A stretch of 64,000 bases of DNA from Clostridia bacterium (GCA_017448355.1 JAFSLQ010000059.1:1-64000), one strand, 5' to 3'; shown: positions 52,945-62,671, numbered from the stretch's first letter. Program-made: numbers and translations. The notes: a model not told the origin generated them from the letters alone.

Positions 52945-53871
52945 CTAAATTCTTTCCGTTTGCAGTTTAGCGTAAATTTCTTTGTATTTGTCTTTATAGA
53001 AGAGATTAGTGCCGCTTGTCGTTACCGCCGCCGTTCCCGCCGCTACCGCGACTTTAAGAATTTCGCGCATCGGCACGCCGTTATAAATGCCCACGCACGC
53101 GGCGGCTACCATGCTGTCCCCTGCGCCGACGGTGGAATTTACCGCAACCGACGCGCTTTTACAGTAAAAACTGTCCTTTCCGTCGGTTAACACCGCGCCT
53201 TCCGTACCGAGTGAAGCAAGTACGTATTTTACGCCGTAGCGAAAATACGCCTTTGACGCTTTTACCACGTCTTTAAGCGAACGAACTTTTTCGCCCGAAA
53301 AATTTTCGAGTTCCTTTACGTTCGGTTTTACCATATAAAGTTCGCGGGCGGAAATTGCGGAAAGCATATTCGCCTTTTCGGCGTCGACCACGACTTTTAC
53401 CCTTTCGGGCAGGTTCTTGACAAGTTCGCCGTAATAAGACGGTTCTACGCCTTTGGGAAGGCTACCGCTTATAACGACTATATCGGCGTCGGCTGCAAGC
53501 GATTTTGCCTTTAATACAAGTTGCGCCTGACTTTCTTTATCGACTTCCGCGCCCACGTCGTTAATTTCGGTAAGCATTGACCGCTTGTCGATTATTTTAT
53601 AGTTTACGCGGGTGTCGCCCTCGCACTCTACAAAATCGCATTTAACGCCTTCTTCCGTCAAAACGTGTTCAAAAGTCCGCTTTTGATTTGAAAACATAAA
53701 CCCCGTCGCCGTACACGCTTCGCCAAGACGGCTTACGCCGATTGCCACGTTTAAGGCTTTGCCGGAATAGGTTTCCACTTTGCCCGAAATTCGGTTAAGC
53801 ATGCCGACGTTTAAACTTTCAAGTTCAATCGTGCAATCGATGCTGGGATTTGGGCAAACGGTAAGTATCAT
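52945..53871 (-). CDS. PfkB-family hexose kinase, 1-phosphofructokinase type
   Basis: A 308-aa ribokinase-fold enzyme. N-terminal CPNPSIDCTIELESLNVG (about 6-23), the G-K-A-L-N-V-A substrate motif (about 37-43; most family members have G-K-G-x-N) and the C-terminal NSTVGAGDSMVAA (about 247-259) with the catalytic aspartate. This favours FruK or tagatose-6-P kinase (LacC); no fru or lac PTS genes are adjacent to decide. Own promoter at 53920-53948. Confidence 0.88.
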   Translation of the reverse strand: MILTVCPNPSIDCTIELESLNVGMLNRISGKVETYSGKALNVAIGVSRLGEACTATGFMFSNQKRTFEHVLTEEGVKCDFVECEGDTRVNYKIIDKRSMLTEINDVGAEVDKESQAQLVLKAKSLAADADIVVISGSLPKGVEPSYYGELVKNLPERVKVVVDAEKANMLSAISARELYMVKPNVKELENFSGEKVRSLKDVVKASKAYFRYGVKYVLASLGTEGAVLTDGKDSFYCKSASVAVNSTVGAGDSMVAAACVGIYNGVPMREILKVAVAAGTAAVTTSGTNLFYKDKYKEIYAKLQTERI

Positions 53872-53919
53872 AAATCATCTCCGTAAGTTAGGTTTGGCAA
53901 AAACGCCGCTACCGTAAAT

Positions 53920-53948
53920 ATAATACTACAATTTAAAAAAGTTTTCAA
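53920..53948 (-). promoter_or_regulatory. Promoter of the PfkB kinase gene
   Basis: Minus strand TTGAAA (53943-53948), 17-bp spacer, TATTAT (53920-53925). Confidence 0.6.
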
Positions 53949-53982
53949 GGATTTTTTCAAATTCTCGGAAAGCGTCTTTTTG

Positions 53983-54405
53983 TCAATAATCTTCAAAGTC
54001 CGCGTTTTCGCTTTCGGAAAATAAACTATCCGAAGTTATTTTAGCGCAAGGATTTACAGGCGGGGGCGGCGGCACGGGCGGACAAGGTACGCACGACGCG
54101 GGTTTTTGCGCTTTTTGGTTGGAATTACCGTTTACGTCGACCGAAGACGGAGTTATCGCGGCGCAATTTTTAATGTTTACGAGTATTACGTCGCCGCCGA
54201 TTCGGACTATATTTTTTTCGTCAATAAAAATTTCGTTTTTGCAAAACAGCCCGATTAGTCCGCTTTTTCTGCCTTCGTTTACCACGATACCTTTAAGTAT
54301 TCCGCGCGGAAATTCGAGTTTTAAGTCGGTAATTTTACCGAACGAACGCCCGTCAGCGATATTTACCACTTCTCTTTTTCTGAGTTCATTATACGATAGT
54401 ATCAT
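53983..54405 (-). CDS. YlmC/YmxH-family PRC-barrel sporulation protein with proline-rich tail
   Basis: A 140-aa protein: residues 1-80 are the PRC-barrel YlmC/YmxH domain (Y-N-E-L-R-K-R-E-V-V-N-I-A-D-G-R-S-F-G). The tail (about 90-140) is unusual: a cysteine/proline stretch CVPCPPVPPPPPVNPC, then an acidic end. YlmC/YmxH genes follow sigG in spore formers, as here. The tail could mediate coat or membrane assembly; that is inference. No clear SD was seen. Confidence 0.82.
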   Translation of the reverse strand: MILSYNELRKREVVNIADGRSFGKITDLKLEFPRGILKGIVVNEGRKSGLIGLFCKNEIFIDEKNIVRIGGDVILVNIKNCAAITPSSVDVNGNSNQKAQKPASCVPCPPVPPPPPVNPCAKITSDSLFSESENADFEDY

Positions 54406-54452
54406 ATTTTATTAATATGCAACAGCGGTTTGTCCGTATTACACCGAAAAAA

Positions 54453-54489
54453 GCACCGCCCCCGCGCGAGTTTCGCGCGGGGGCGGTGC
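54453..54489 (-). terminator. Terminator after sigG
   Basis: A 17-bp GC-rich perfect stem (54453-54469 with 54473-54489) with a 3-nt loop. On the minus strand it is followed by TTTTTTC. It lies 13 nt after the sigG stop. Confidence 0.9.
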
Positions 54490-54502
54490 ATAAAAGGATT
54501 GT

Positions 54503-55273
54503 CTACGCCTTTATAGCGTTTTTAATGTTAATAAGCGCGTTTTTTTCAAGCCGCGAGACTTGCGCCTGCGATATCCCTACCGCTTCCGATATTTCAGTCT
54601 GCGTTTTGCCTTCGAAATATCTTAAATATATAATGTTTTTTTCTCTCCCTTCAAGCCCGTTCAACGCAGACTCTATCGCCACTTTATCCGACCAGTTTTC
54701 TTCGGTGTTTTTGCTATCGCCTATCTGGTCAAGAAGCAGCAGTTCGTCGCCGTTTTTATTGTACACGGGGTCATAAAGCGACACGGTATCGGAGATTGCG
54801 TCAAGACAGTACACTACTTCGGAAAGTGCGACCTGCATTTCGGCGGCGATGCGTTCTAAACTTGCTTCTTCGTCCTTTTTTTCTATCTCCGTGCGGGTTT
54901 TAAGGATTTTATACGCCGTATCGCGTATGGAACGCGATATACGAAGTGAATTTCCGTCCCGCAAAAATCTTTTTATTTCACCGATTATCATAGGCACGGC
55001 ATAGGTAGAAAACTTGACGTTAAACTTTACGTCGAAATTGTCTATCGCCTTAATTAAACCCGTCATGCCAGCCTGAAACATATCGTCGGAATTATTGTTC
55101 CGCCAGAAACGCTTTATTACGGAAAGTACCAGCCGCATATTTGCGATAATAAATTCTTCGCGTGCAATTTTGTCGCCCGCCGCAATTTTAGCCAGCATTT
55201 CTACCGACTGTTTATCGGTAATTTTCGGAAGAGTTGCGGTATTAATACCGCAGATTACTACTTTATTTGCCAT
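54503..55273 (-). CDS. sigG: Forespore sigma factor SigG
   Basis: A 256-aa sporulation sigma factor active late in the forespore. The N-terminal N-K-V-V-I-C-G-I-N-T-A-T-L-P (about 3-16) is the SigG hallmark. Region 2 has MFQAGMTGLIKAIDNFD and FSTYAVPMIIGEIKRFLRD, and region 4 has TQTEISEAVGISQAQVSRLE. No spoIIGA-sigE pair sits upstream in this window, unlike in Bacilli. The downstream gene is ylmC-like. Confidence 0.95.
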   Translation of the reverse strand: MANKVVICGINTATLPKITDKQSVEMLAKIAAGDKIAREEFIIANMRLVLSVIKRFWRNNNSDDMFQAGMTGLIKAIDNFDVKFNVKFSTYAVPMIIGEIKRFLRDGNSLRISRSIRDTAYKILKTRTEIEKKDEEASLERIAAEMQVALSEVVYCLDAISDTVSLYDPVYNKNGDELLLLDQIGDSKNTEENWSDKVAIESALNGLEGREKNIIYLRYFEGKTQTEISEAVGISQAQVSRLEKNALINIKNAIKA

Positions 55274-55351
55274 AAATCCTCCTTTATGTAGCCTACTTTC
55301 AAGGAAGATTATGTTAGTATTGCACTATTAAAAATTTTTATTCCGAAAATT

Positions 55352-55379
55352 AAAAAAAGGAACGTGCGTTCCTTTTTTT
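55352..55379. terminator. Terminator between hinT and sigG
   Basis: AAAAAAAGGAACG (55352-55364) and its reverse complement (55367-55379), symmetric with T tracts in both directions. Confidence 0.85.
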
Positions 55380-55386
55380 ATGTTTT

Positions 55387-55728
55387 TTACGCCGGTGTCC
55401 AGCCCATTTTTTGCCCCGATAAAATATGAATATGCAAGTGAAATACCGACTGCCCCGCGTCGTCGCCTTGATTTATCACGAGACGATAGCCGTTTTCTAA
55501 GCCTAACTCTTTTACGAGTGTAGGTATCTTTTTAAAGCACTTTAACAGCATTTCCCCTTGTTTTTCCGTCATATCGGCGAGTAACTTAAAGTGGCTTTTC
55601 GGCACGCATAAGTGGTGATTTTTAGCCTTCGGGTCAATATCTTTAAAAATAACCATATCGTCGTCTTCGTAAACCTTGGTCGCGGGAATTTCGCCCTTAA
55701 TTATCTTACAGAACAAACAGTCTTCCAT
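55387..55728 (-). CDS. hinT: HIT-family nucleotide hydrolase (HinT-like)
   Basis: A 113-aa histidine-triad protein. N-terminal D-C-L-F-C-K-I-I-K-G-E-I-P and the catalytic triad SVFHLHIHILSGQ (H-x-H-x-H, about 97-101) are diagnostic. Members hydrolyse adenosine phosphoramidates and adenylated lysine. Last gene of the heat-shock/mtaB run, 12 nt after mtaB. Confidence 0.95.
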   Translation of the reverse strand: MEDCLFCKIIKGEIPATKVYEDDDMVIFKDIDPKAKNHHLCVPKSHFKLLADMTEKQGEMLLKCFKKIPTLVKELGLENGYRLVINQGDDAGQSVFHLHIHILSGQKMGWTPA

Positions 55729-55740
55729 AATTTTTCTCCT

Positions 55741-56976
55741 TTAATCTATAATTTCGGCAGTCGCACCGTCAAGGTAAGCCCCGCCGACCTTTGCTTTTAC
55801 AATCTTTCCCACGGGAATTTCGCCCTTAACGTATACCCTTAAATAATTTTCGGAATATCCTTCGGTGTACCCTTCTTTAAACTCTTCAGGTAAAAATTCC
55901 ACCGTCTTATCTTTCATTAACGCCGCGAACTCCGCTTTAAGCCGTTTTTTAATTTCAATCAAGCGGTCAAGCCGTGATTTTTTAACTTCAAACGGCAAGT
56001 CCTGCATTTTATAAGCGGGCGTGCCTTCGCGCGGACTGAATATAAACGGGTGAATATCCGAAAACTTTACTATATCGATAAGTGAAAGCGTGTCATTAAA
56101 GTCTTCTTCCGTTTCCGTGGGAAAGCCCGCTATAATATCGGTAGTAATCCCCGCGAGCGGGAAATATTGACGTATTAAGGCGACTTTTTCAATAAACTCT
56201 TCCCGCGTATATTTTCTGTTCATCTTTTTAAGCACGGCGTTAGAACCCGATTGCAAAGAAAGATGAAAATGCGGCGCGAAATTTTTTAACGCTTTTAAAC
56301 TTTGCAAAAAGTCGCTATCTATTACCCCTACTTCCAGCGAGCCGAGCCTTATGCGAGAGTTTACACTTTTCAGGCTATTTATAAGCCCCGTAAGTCCCCC
56401 GTCGCCCTTATAATCGGAAAGGTTGATGCCGGTAATAATCGCTTCGGCGGGATTAAGCACGGAAATTTCCTTTGCCACGCTATCCGCGCTTCTACTTCTG
56501 CTTCTGCCCCTTAAATGCGGAATAATGCAATAGGTACAAAAGTTGTCGCACCCGTCCTGAACTTTTATAAACGCGCGCGCTTTTAAAGAAGTCGGTGCGG
56601 GTAATTCTTCGTAGTCCGTGCTGTTTTCCGCTATCATTACGCCCGTTCTGTCGAGTGCGGAAAGTATCGCGTTTTTATTGAAAACACCCGTAACGAGATA
56701 CGCCGCCGATTTATCGGCAAAAGCCTTGTAATTTTTTTCCGCCGCGCAGCCCGTGAATATAATTTTGGCGTCAGGGCTTATGCGTTTAATTCTACTTGCC
56801 GTCTGGCGGGATTTTTTCTCCGCTTCGGCGGTTACCGCGCAAGTATTTACTATGTACAAGTCGGCTTTTTCAAGTTTATCCGAAACTTCATACCCGCGCG
56901 CTTTTAATCCCGATATAAGCGCGTCGCTTTCGCACTCGTTCACCTTACAGCCGAGAGTAAAAACCACCGCTTTCAT
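55741..56976 (-). CDS. mtaB: tRNA (t6A37) methylthiotransferase MtaB
   Basis: A 411-aa radical SAM enzyme converting t6A37 to ms2t6A37 in tRNA. The N-terminal UPF0004 domain supplies three cysteines (T-L-G-C-K-V-N near 9, N-T-C-A-V near 46, T-G-C-A-A near 77). The radical SAM motif is CDNFCTYCII (about 144-153), and a TRAM domain ends the protein. R-G-R-S-R-S-R follows the SAM cluster as in MtaB. Follows prmA with a 1-nt overlap. Confidence 0.95.
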   Translation of the reverse strand: MKAVVFTLGCKVNECESDALISGLKARGYEVSDKLEKADLYIVNTCAVTAEAEKKSRQTASRIKRISPDAKIIFTGCAAEKNYKAFADKSAAYLVTGVFNKNAILSALDRTGVMIAENSTDYEELPAPTSLKARAFIKVQDGCDNFCTYCIIPHLRGRSRSRSADSVAKEISVLNPAEAIITGINLSDYKGDGGLTGLINSLKSVNSRIRLGSLEVGVIDSDFLQSLKALKNFAPHFHLSLQSGSNAVLKKMNRKYTREEFIEKVALIRQYFPLAGITTDIIAGFPTETEEDFNDTLSLIDIVKFSDIHPFIFSPREGTPAYKMQDLPFEVKKSRLDRLIEIKKRLKAEFAALMKDKTVEFLPEEFKEGYTEGYSENYLRVYVKGEIPVGKIVKAKVGGAYLDGATAEIID

Positions 56977-57911
56977 TATTTTGCACCTTTAAGCGCAATA
57001 GCCGCCCACTCGCCCTTTATCTCTTGTTCCAAAAGCGTAAAGCCTTGCGCCGTATACGCCGCGATAACTTTATCGAGTCTATCGGTAAGTATTCCCGAAA
57101 GGAGAACAACGCCGCCAGATTTTAAGTTGTTTTTTAAGCCGCTTGCAAACATAATAAGCACTTCCGCCATAATGTTTGCTACAATCACGTCGCCTTTAAC
57201 GGCGTTGTCGTCGAGTAAATTTTTAAGGTACACTTCGGCATTTTTAACGCCGTTTAATTTTACGTTATGGTTTGCCGCTTCTACCGCGCACTCGTCAATA
57301 TCGGTCATAATAACGTTTTTCGCGCCGAGCCGAGCCGCGGCAATCCCCAAAATTCCGCTGCCACACCCTACGTCTATCACCGTACTGCCCGCGTTTACGT
57401 ATTTTTGCAAAAGTTGTACGCACATAGAAGTAGTTTCGTGCTCGCCCGTGCCGAACGCCATATTAGAGTCTAAAAGTACTGTCTTTTCGCCCGACTTCGG
57501 CGTGTAATCTATCCATTTCGGAACGACGGTTATGCCGCCGATATGTATGGGCTTAAAATTTTCCTTCCATTTTTCGCGCCAGAAATCCCCGTCGATTTCT
57601 TCTTCTTTTACTGTAAGCGAACCTAAATCGAAAGGCGAATTTTCTTTTAACGCTTTTAGTGCGGCGTTAATATCTGCAAGTTTTTGCGCCTTTTCGGAAA
57701 TTTTAACGTAGCCTTTAACCGTAACCGTTTTGCTTTGGGAATAAATACTATCGTCGGCATAATCCCAACTTTTGCCCGCGTTTTCAAGGTCAATTACGTC
57801 CTGAACGTCGGAGACGGAAATGCCGCCGTCCGCAAATTCCGAAAGTGCGTCCGCAATAAGTTCCGCGCCTAAATGTGTGGTTTCTACCGTAATTTCTATA
57901 TAATCTTTCAT
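56976..57911 (-). CDS. prmA: Ribosomal protein L11 methyltransferase PrmA
   Basis: A 311-aa SAM methyltransferase modifying L11. N-terminal recognition domain (about 1-110), linker W-R-E-K-W-K-E-N-F-K-P (about 112-122), SAM motif VIDVGCGSGILGIAAARLGA (about 179-198), post-I acid in M-T-D-I-D (about 204-208), and V-A-N-I-M motif (about 241-245, the N-I-L/M substrate loop). Directly after dnaJ (1-nt gap), as in the Firmicute hrcA-grpE-dnaK-dnaJ-prmA order. Confidence 0.96.
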   Translation of the reverse strand: MKDYIEITVETTHLGAELIADALSEFADGGISVSDVQDVIDLENAGKSWDYADDSIYSQSKTVTVKGYVKISEKAQKLADINAALKALKENSPFDLGSLTVKEEEIDGDFWREKWKENFKPIHIGGITVVPKWIDYTPKSGEKTVLLDSNMAFGTGEHETTSMCVQLLQKYVNAGSTVIDVGCGSGILGIAAARLGAKNVIMTDIDECAVEAANHNVKLNGVKNAEVYLKNLLDDNAVKGDVIVANIMAEVLIMFASGLKNNLKSGGVVLLSGILTDRLDKVIAAYTAQGFTLLEQEIKGEWAAIALKGAK

Positions 57912-57912
57912 A

Positions 57913-59040
57913 TTAATAGGGGTCTTTGCCGTACATAGACTGCATATTGTCCGAATACTGTTTCATTTTCGGGCATTGTTTTATTTCGGTATTGTCGTCA
58001 AGGTCGTTAAGCGCGGACTTTTGCGCTTTGCTTAGTTTTGTCGGTATCTCGACAACCGTTTCTATGTAAAGGTCGCCCGTACCGCGCTGGGTTTTGATAC
58101 CCTTGCCGCGCACGAAAAACACCTTGCCGCTTTGCGTGCCTTCGGGTATAGTGTATTCCATAACTTCGTCTATAAGCGGGATTTTCACTTTGCCGCCGAG
58201 CGCCGCCGTCTTAACGCTAATCGGCACGCTGACGTATAAATCGAAGTTTTTGCGTCTGAAAATCTTACTCGGTTCTACCTTTATTACGACTATAAGGTCG
58301 CCCGCTTCGCCGCCCGTCGTCGACGCTTCGCCGAAGCCGACTTTCCTTAAATAACTCCCCGTATCCGCGCCCGCGGGAATATTAAGGGAAACTTTTGTCG
58401 CCGCACGGGTATAACCCTTGCCCTTACAGTCGGGACAAGCGTCTAAAATCTTTCTGCCCGTTCCCCCGCAATCGGGACAGGGACGAACGGTTTGCGAACG
58501 GAAAAATCCGTTGGTCGAAGTATACACAACCTGACCCGTGCCGCCGCACTTATCGCAGGTTTTATACGCTGTGCCGCCCTTTGCGCCCGTGCCGTTACAA
58601 GCCTTGCACGGTTCGTTTCTGTTATAGACTACTTCTCTTACGCAACCTTTTGCCGCGTCGAGAAAGGAAAGAGATATTTCGATGGTAATATCGTCGCCCT
58701 TAACCTTGGTTTGCGCCTTGCGCCTTCCGCCGCCGAATCCCCCGAATATATCCCCGAAAATATCGCCGAAGTCGGAAAAACCCGAAAATCCCGCGCCGCC
58801 TGCGCCGCCAAAACCGCCCATATTCGGGTGTTCCTGCTGAAAATCGTACTCTTTTCTGCGTTTTTCGTCGGATAAGACTTCGTTCGCTTCGTTTATTTCC
58901 TTAAATTTTTCCGCAGCGGCACTGTCGCCCGGATGCAAATCGGGGTGATATTTTTTGACGAGATTTCTATACGCTTTTTTTATGTCGTCCTGCGTTGCGT
59001 TTTTGTCTACGCCCAAAGTTTCGTAATAATTTTTAGCCAT
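57913..59040 (-). CDS. dnaJ: Chaperone DnaJ (HSP40)
   Basis: A 375-aa type I J-protein. J domain with H-P-D at [11 protein letters not shown] (about 28-38), glycine/phenylalanine-rich linker (about 70-110), four C-x-x-C-x-G-x-G zinc repeats ([32 protein letters not shown]), and C-terminal substrate domains. Follows dnaK with a 98-nt spacer containing a hairpin (59078-59106). Confidence 0.97.
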   Translation of the reverse strand: MAKNYYETLGVDKNATQDDIKKAYRNLVKKYHPDLHPGDSAAAEKFKEINEANEVLSDEKRRKEYDFQQEHPNMGGFGGAGGAGFSGFSDFGDIFGDIFGGFGGGRRKAQTKVKGDDITIEISLSFLDAAKGCVREVVYNRNEPCKACNGTGAKGGTAYKTCDKCGGTGQVVYTSTNGFFRSQTVRPCPDCGGTGRKILDACPDCKGKGYTRAATKVSLNIPAGADTGSYLRKVGFGEASTTGGEAGDLIVVIKVEPSKIFRRKNFDLYVSVPISVKTAALGGKVKIPLIDEVMEYTIPEGTQSGKVFFVRGKGIKTQRGTGDLYIETVVEIPTKLSKAQKSALNDLDDNTEIKQCPKMKQYSDNMQSMYGKDPY

Positions 59041-59077
59041 AATTTACCTTTTTAAGACGTTTTACTATAAATGCGTT

Positions 59078-59106
59078 GAACTGAAAGGCAAAATGCCTTT
59101 CAGTTC
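59078..59106 (-). other. Intercistronic hairpin between dnaK and dnaJ
   Basis: GAACTGAAAGGCA (59078-59090) and its reverse complement (59094-59106) form a 13-bp stem with a 3-nt loop. No T tract follows on the minus strand, so it is more likely an RNA-stability or processing element than a full terminator. Confidence 0.5.
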
Positions 59107-59138
59107 CGCACCTAACATAATATTATGTTTTCTATTAA

Positions 59139-60938
59139 TTAATTTTGGTGGAATTCGGTATCGCCAGCGCCCGCGTTACCCGCGTCGCCGCCGGGGTTTT
59201 GACCTTGCGCCTGCTGATAAATCTTCGCAAACACGCTCTGAGATGCATTCGAAAGATTTTCAAACGCTTTATCCATACGGTCTTTGTCGTTACTCTCTAA
59301 CTCAGTTTTTGCGGTCTTTATCTCTTCTTCGAGTTTAGCCTTGTCTTCTGCGGAAACCTTATCGCCCAAATCTTTCAGCGTTTTTTCAACGGTGAAAATC
59401 ATACCGTCGAGTTTATTGTGCGAATCAACGCCTTCTTTACGCTTTTTGTCTTCTTCTTCGTACTGCTTTGCTTCGTTTACAGCCTTATTTATATCCGCTT
59501 CGGAAAGGTTACTTGACGCGGTGATTGTAATGTTCTGCGATTTGCCCGTGCCTAAGTCTTTTGCCGAAACGTTGACTATGCCGTTCGCGTCGATATCGAA
59601 GGTAACTTCTATCTGCGGTACTCCGCGCGGAGCGGGTGCGATGCCCGTAAGTTCAAAACGCCCGAGAGTTTTGTTATCCTTTGCGAACTCTCTTTCGCCC
59701 TGCAAGATATGAATATCGACTTGCGTCTGATTATCCGCCGCGGTAGAAAATACCTGCGATTTTTTGACGGGGATAGTGGTGTTTCTTTCGATAAGTTTGG
59801 TGCATACACCGCCCAAAGTTTCGATACCCAAAGAAAGCGGGGTTACGTCGAGTAACAATACGTCTTTAACTTCGCCGGAAAGTACGCCGCCCTGGATTGC
59901 CGCACCGATTGCAACGCATTCGTCAGGGTTGATGCCCTTAAAGGGTTCTTTGCCCGTTATCTTTCTCACTTCGTCGATAACCGCGGGAATACGGGTAGAA
60001 CCGCCGACCAAAATAACTTTATCTATATCGGAATATGAAAGTTTAGCGTCTTCCATAGCCTTTTTCATCGGAATAACGGTCGCTTCGACTAAATCCGCCG
60101 TCATTGCGTCGAATTTTTGTTTAGTTAAGTCTACGTCCAAATGTTTAGGACCTGTCGCGTCCGCGGTAATAAAGGGAAGGTTAATGTTAGTCTTACTCAT
60201 ACCCGAAAGTTCGATTTTCGCCTTTTCCGCCGCTTCCTTTAACCTTTGCATAGCGAGTTTATCGCCCGATAAATCAATGCCTTCTTTTGCTTTGAATTCG
60301 GAAACCAAATAGTCCATAATACGTTTATCGAAGTCGTCGCCGCCAAGCATATTGTTGCCGTGAGTTGCCAAAACTTCGAATACGCCGTCGCCTATTTCCA
60401 TAATAGAAACGTCGAACGTGCCGCCGCCAAGGTCGTAGATTATAACTTTTTGAGTTTTGCCTTCTTTATCGAGTCCGTAAGAAAGTGCCGCCGCCGTCGG
60501 TTCGTTGATGATACGAAGAACGTTTAAGCCCGCAATCTTGCCTGCGTCCTTGGTTGCCTGACGCTGGCTGTCGGTAAAGTAAGCCGGGCAAGTAATAACC
60601 GCGTCGGTTACCGTGCCGCCGAGATATGCTTCCGCGTCCTTTTTGAGTTTAGAAAGTATCATCGCGGAAATTTCCTGCGGAGTGTAGTTTTTGCCGTCTA
60701 TGTTGACTTTATAGTCTGAACCCATATGACGCTTAATGGAAGAAACCGTTCTGTCGGGGTTAGAAACCGCCTGACGTTTTGCGACCTGACCTACAAGTCT
60801 TTCGCCGTCCTTTTGAAATCCCACGACGGAAGGCGTAGTTCTCGAACCTTCCGCGTTTGCTATAACCACAGGTTCGCCGTTTTCCATAACGGCGACGCAA
60901 GAGTTTGTTGTACCTAAGTCAATACCTATCGTTTTCAT
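59139..60938 (-). CDS. dnaK: Chaperone DnaK (HSP70)
   Basis: A 599-aa HSP70. N-terminal [14 protein letters not shown] (about 4-17), the phosphate-2 motif [11 protein letters not shown] (about 169-179), adenosine motif [13 protein letters not shown] (about 309-321), substrate-binding domain, and a helical lid ending in a Gly/Ala/Asn-rich tail. In the hrcA operon, between grpE and dnaJ. Confidence 0.98.
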   Translation of the reverse strand: MKTIGIDLGTTNSCVAVMENGEPVVIANAEGSRTTPSVVGFQKDGERLVGQVAKRQAVSNPDRTVSSIKRHMGSDYKVNIDGKNYTPQEISAMILSKLKKDAEAYLGGTVTDAVITCPAYFTDSQRQATKDAGKIAGLNVLRIINEPTAAALSYGLDKEGKTQKVIIYDLGGGTFDVSIMEIGDGVFEVLATHGNNMLGGDDFDKRIMDYLVSEFKAKEGIDLSGDKLAMQRLKEAAEKAKIELSGMSKTNINLPFITADATGPKHLDVDLTKQKFDAMTADLVEATVIPMKKAMEDAKLSYSDIDKVILVGGSTRIPAVIDEVRKITGKEPFKGINPDECVAIGAAIQGGVLSGEVKDVLLLDVTPLSLGIETLGGVCTKLIERNTTIPVKKSQVFSTAADNQTQVDIHILQGEREFAKDNKTLGRFELTGIAPAPRGVPQIEVTFDIDANGIVNVSAKDLGTGKSQNITITASSNLSEADINKAVNEAKQYEEEDKKRKEGVDSHNKLDGMIFTVEKTLKDLGDKVSAEDKAKLEEEIKTAKTELESNDKDRMDKAFENLSNASQSVFAKIYQQAQGQNPGGDAGNAGAGDTEFHQN

Positions 60939-60968
60939 AATTAAAAATCTCCTTGTTGAAAAAATATT

Positions 60969-61466
60969 TTATTTGACTACGCTGACCTTCGCGTATCTTA
61001 TAATCTTATCTTTTAATTTGTATCCCTTCTCGAATACCTGTTTTACCGTTTCACTCTCATCGTTTTCGCCTTTTTCCACCTGCATAACCGCTTCCGCAAT
61101 GTTGGGGTCGAACTTTTCGCCGATGGGATTGATTTCTTCAATTTCAAGCGAGTTAAGAGTTTCGTCGAACTTACGTTTTATCGCTTCTATCCCCGCCTGA
61201 GTTTTTTCGTCAAGCCCCAAACCTTTCGCCCTGTCGAGAGTGTCGCCGACGACTAAAATTTTAAGCACAACGCTTGCTATTCCTTCGTTAAAAGCGTCCT
61301 GCCAGAGTTTTGCGTTGCGCTTTTTATAATTGTCGAATTCCGCTACGTTTCTAACCCACTTGTCTTTATAATCGTCCGCCTGTTTTTTTGCTTCCGAAAG
61401 TTCCGCTTTAAGTTTTTCCGTCTCTTCCGCGACTTCGGGTTTTTTCTTCGTCTTTTTCTCGTCCAT
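60969..61466 (-). CDS. grpE: Nucleotide exchange factor GrpE
   Basis: A 165-aa co-chaperone of DnaK. A charged N-terminal coiled coil leads into R-N-V-A-E-F-D-N-Y-K-K-R (about 39-50), the family signature. The C-terminal beta wing includes P-I-G-E-K-F-D-P-N-I-A-E-A-V (about 114-127) and V-F-E-K-G-Y-K-L (about 143-150). 12 nt after hrcA, 30 nt before dnaK. Confidence 0.96.
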   Translation of the reverse strand: MDEKKTKKKPEVAEETEKLKAELSEAKKQADDYKDKWVRNVAEFDNYKKRNAKLWQDAFNEGIASVVLKILVVGDTLDRAKGLGLDEKTQAGIEAIKRKFDETLNSLEIEEINPIGEKFDPNIAEAVMQVEKGENDESETVKQVFEKGYKLKDKIIRYAKVSVVK

Positions 61467-61478
61467 TATATATATCCT

Positions 61479-62501
61479 TTACTTTTTATTCTCCAAAATG
61501 TCTTCAAGCACCTTGCCGACGCCCTTTAAGACCGACACGACTTTCTGATAATCCATACGAAGCGGACCTATAACGCCGTAAGTCCCCACTTTTACCCCGC
61601 TTGCGGAATAGGTCGCGGAAACTATCGAACAGTCTTTCGGCACGTCTTCGCTTTCGCCGCCTATCTTGATGTTTATCTCGATATCTTCGTTGCCGCCGTC
61701 AAGTAATTCGCAAAGTTTATCTTTACTCGTTACGACCGACAAAAAATTTCTCATCTTTTCGCCGTCGCTCGCTTCGGAGTGGTCGAGAATTTTGTCTTCG
61801 CCCTTTATAACTACGTCCGCTTTATCGCGTTCCACGTACTCTTCGATAGCATCCATAACCCCGTCGAAAATCTCGCGGTAATCGGCAAACTCTTCGCACA
61901 CGGCTTTGCCCACGGCAAGAACTTCGTCAAGCGCCTTTCCCTCTAACGCCTTAAAGATTATCCTGCCCGCGTCCGCAATCTCCGCGTCCGTCATACTTTC
62001 GGGAATTTCAATGAATTTATCGCGTATAAGCGTGTTCTCGGTAACGACTAAAAGTAGCGCCTGGTTCGGCTTAAACCTGAAAATCTCTATCTTGACGATT
62101 TTTTCTTTACCGCTGTGCGACGACACCGCAACAGACGTGTAGTTTGTAAGTTCGCTTATAACCTTAACGGCGTTATTTACAACCGTTTCCATACTGTCAA
62201 CGTGGCTTGTAAACGCCGCGCGGATAAGCCCCGTCTCTTCCCGCGTTAATTTACTTTTGTCCATAAGTTCGGTAACGTAAAGCCTATACGCGTCAATAGA
62301 AGGCACTCTTCCGCTCGAAGTATGAAGTTGGTTAAGATACCCCATTTCTTCAAGCCCCGCAAGTTCCGACCTGACCGTCGCCGAAGATATCCCCGGCATA
62401 TACTTTTCGGTAATACTCTTACTCGAAACGGGTTGCGCCGTAGAGATATAATCGTCCACGACGTATTGAAGTATCTTCTTTTTTCTTTCGGAAAGTTTCA
62501 T
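61479..62501 (-). CDS. hrcA: Heat-inducible transcription repressor HrcA
   Basis: A 340-aa repressor of CIRCE-controlled heat-shock genes. Start placed at ATG 62501 (M-K-L-S-E-R-K-K-K-I-L-Q); the frame is open for 18 more codons upstream, but that stretch overlaps the leader and CIRCE. Winged helix with SSATVRSELAGLEEMGYLNQ and the family box HTSSGRVPSIDAYRLYV (about 60-76). Autoregulated through the CIRCE at 62536-62562; also expected to control groESL through 45392-45418. Confidence 0.95.
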   Translation of the reverse strand: MKLSERKKKILQYVVDDYISTAQPVSSKSITEKYMPGISSATVRSELAGLEEMGYLNQLHTSSGRVPSIDAYRLYVTELMDKSKLTREETGLIRAAFTSHVDSMETVVNNAVKVISELTNYTSVAVSSHSGKEKIVKIEIFRFKPNQALLLVVTENTLIRDKFIEIPESMTDAEIADAGRIIFKALEGKALDEVLAVGKAVCEEFADYREIFDGVMDAIEEYVERDKADVVIKGEDKILDHSEASDGEKMRNFLSVVTSKDKLCELLDGGNEDIEINIKIGGESEDVPKDCSIVSATYSASGVKVGTYGVIGPLRMDYQKVVSVLKGVGKVLEDILENKK

Positions 62502-62535
62502 TACCTTTACCTTTGGCAATATTAAAAGTTTTTTG

Positions 62536-62562
62536 TTAGCACTCTTAACCGCCAACTGCTAA
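62536..62562 (-). promoter_or_regulatory. CIRCE operator of the hrcA-grpE-dnaK-dnaJ operon
   Basis: TTAGCACTC (62536-62544), 9-nt spacer, AACTGCTAA (62554-62562). The right half has two departures from GAGTGCTAA, so binding may be weaker than at groES. Confidence 0.9.
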
Positions 62563-62573
62563 CTTTTGAATAA

Positions 62574-62602
62574 ATTGTACTCTTATTATCCGCCTTTGTC
62601 AA
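62574..62602 (-). promoter_or_regulatory. Promoter of the hrcA operon
   Basis: Minus strand TTGACA (62597-62602), 17-bp spacer, TACAAT (62574-62579), just upstream of CIRCE. Confidence 0.85.
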
Positions 62603-62643
62603 GGGTTTTACGCAAACATTTTCAAAATATTTTTTAAAAAGAA

Positions 62644-62671
62644 AAAACCCTTTATATTTTCAAAGGGTTTT
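62644..62671 (-). terminator. Terminator after proA
   Basis: AAAACCCTTT (62644-62653) and AAAGGGTTTT (62662-62671), with TTTTTTCTTTTT continuing on the minus strand. Confidence 0.85.

Noticed and set aside
62502..62555. 18-residue extension of HrcA
   Set aside because: It would place the start within the CIRCE-containing leader; the family N-terminus begins at 62501.
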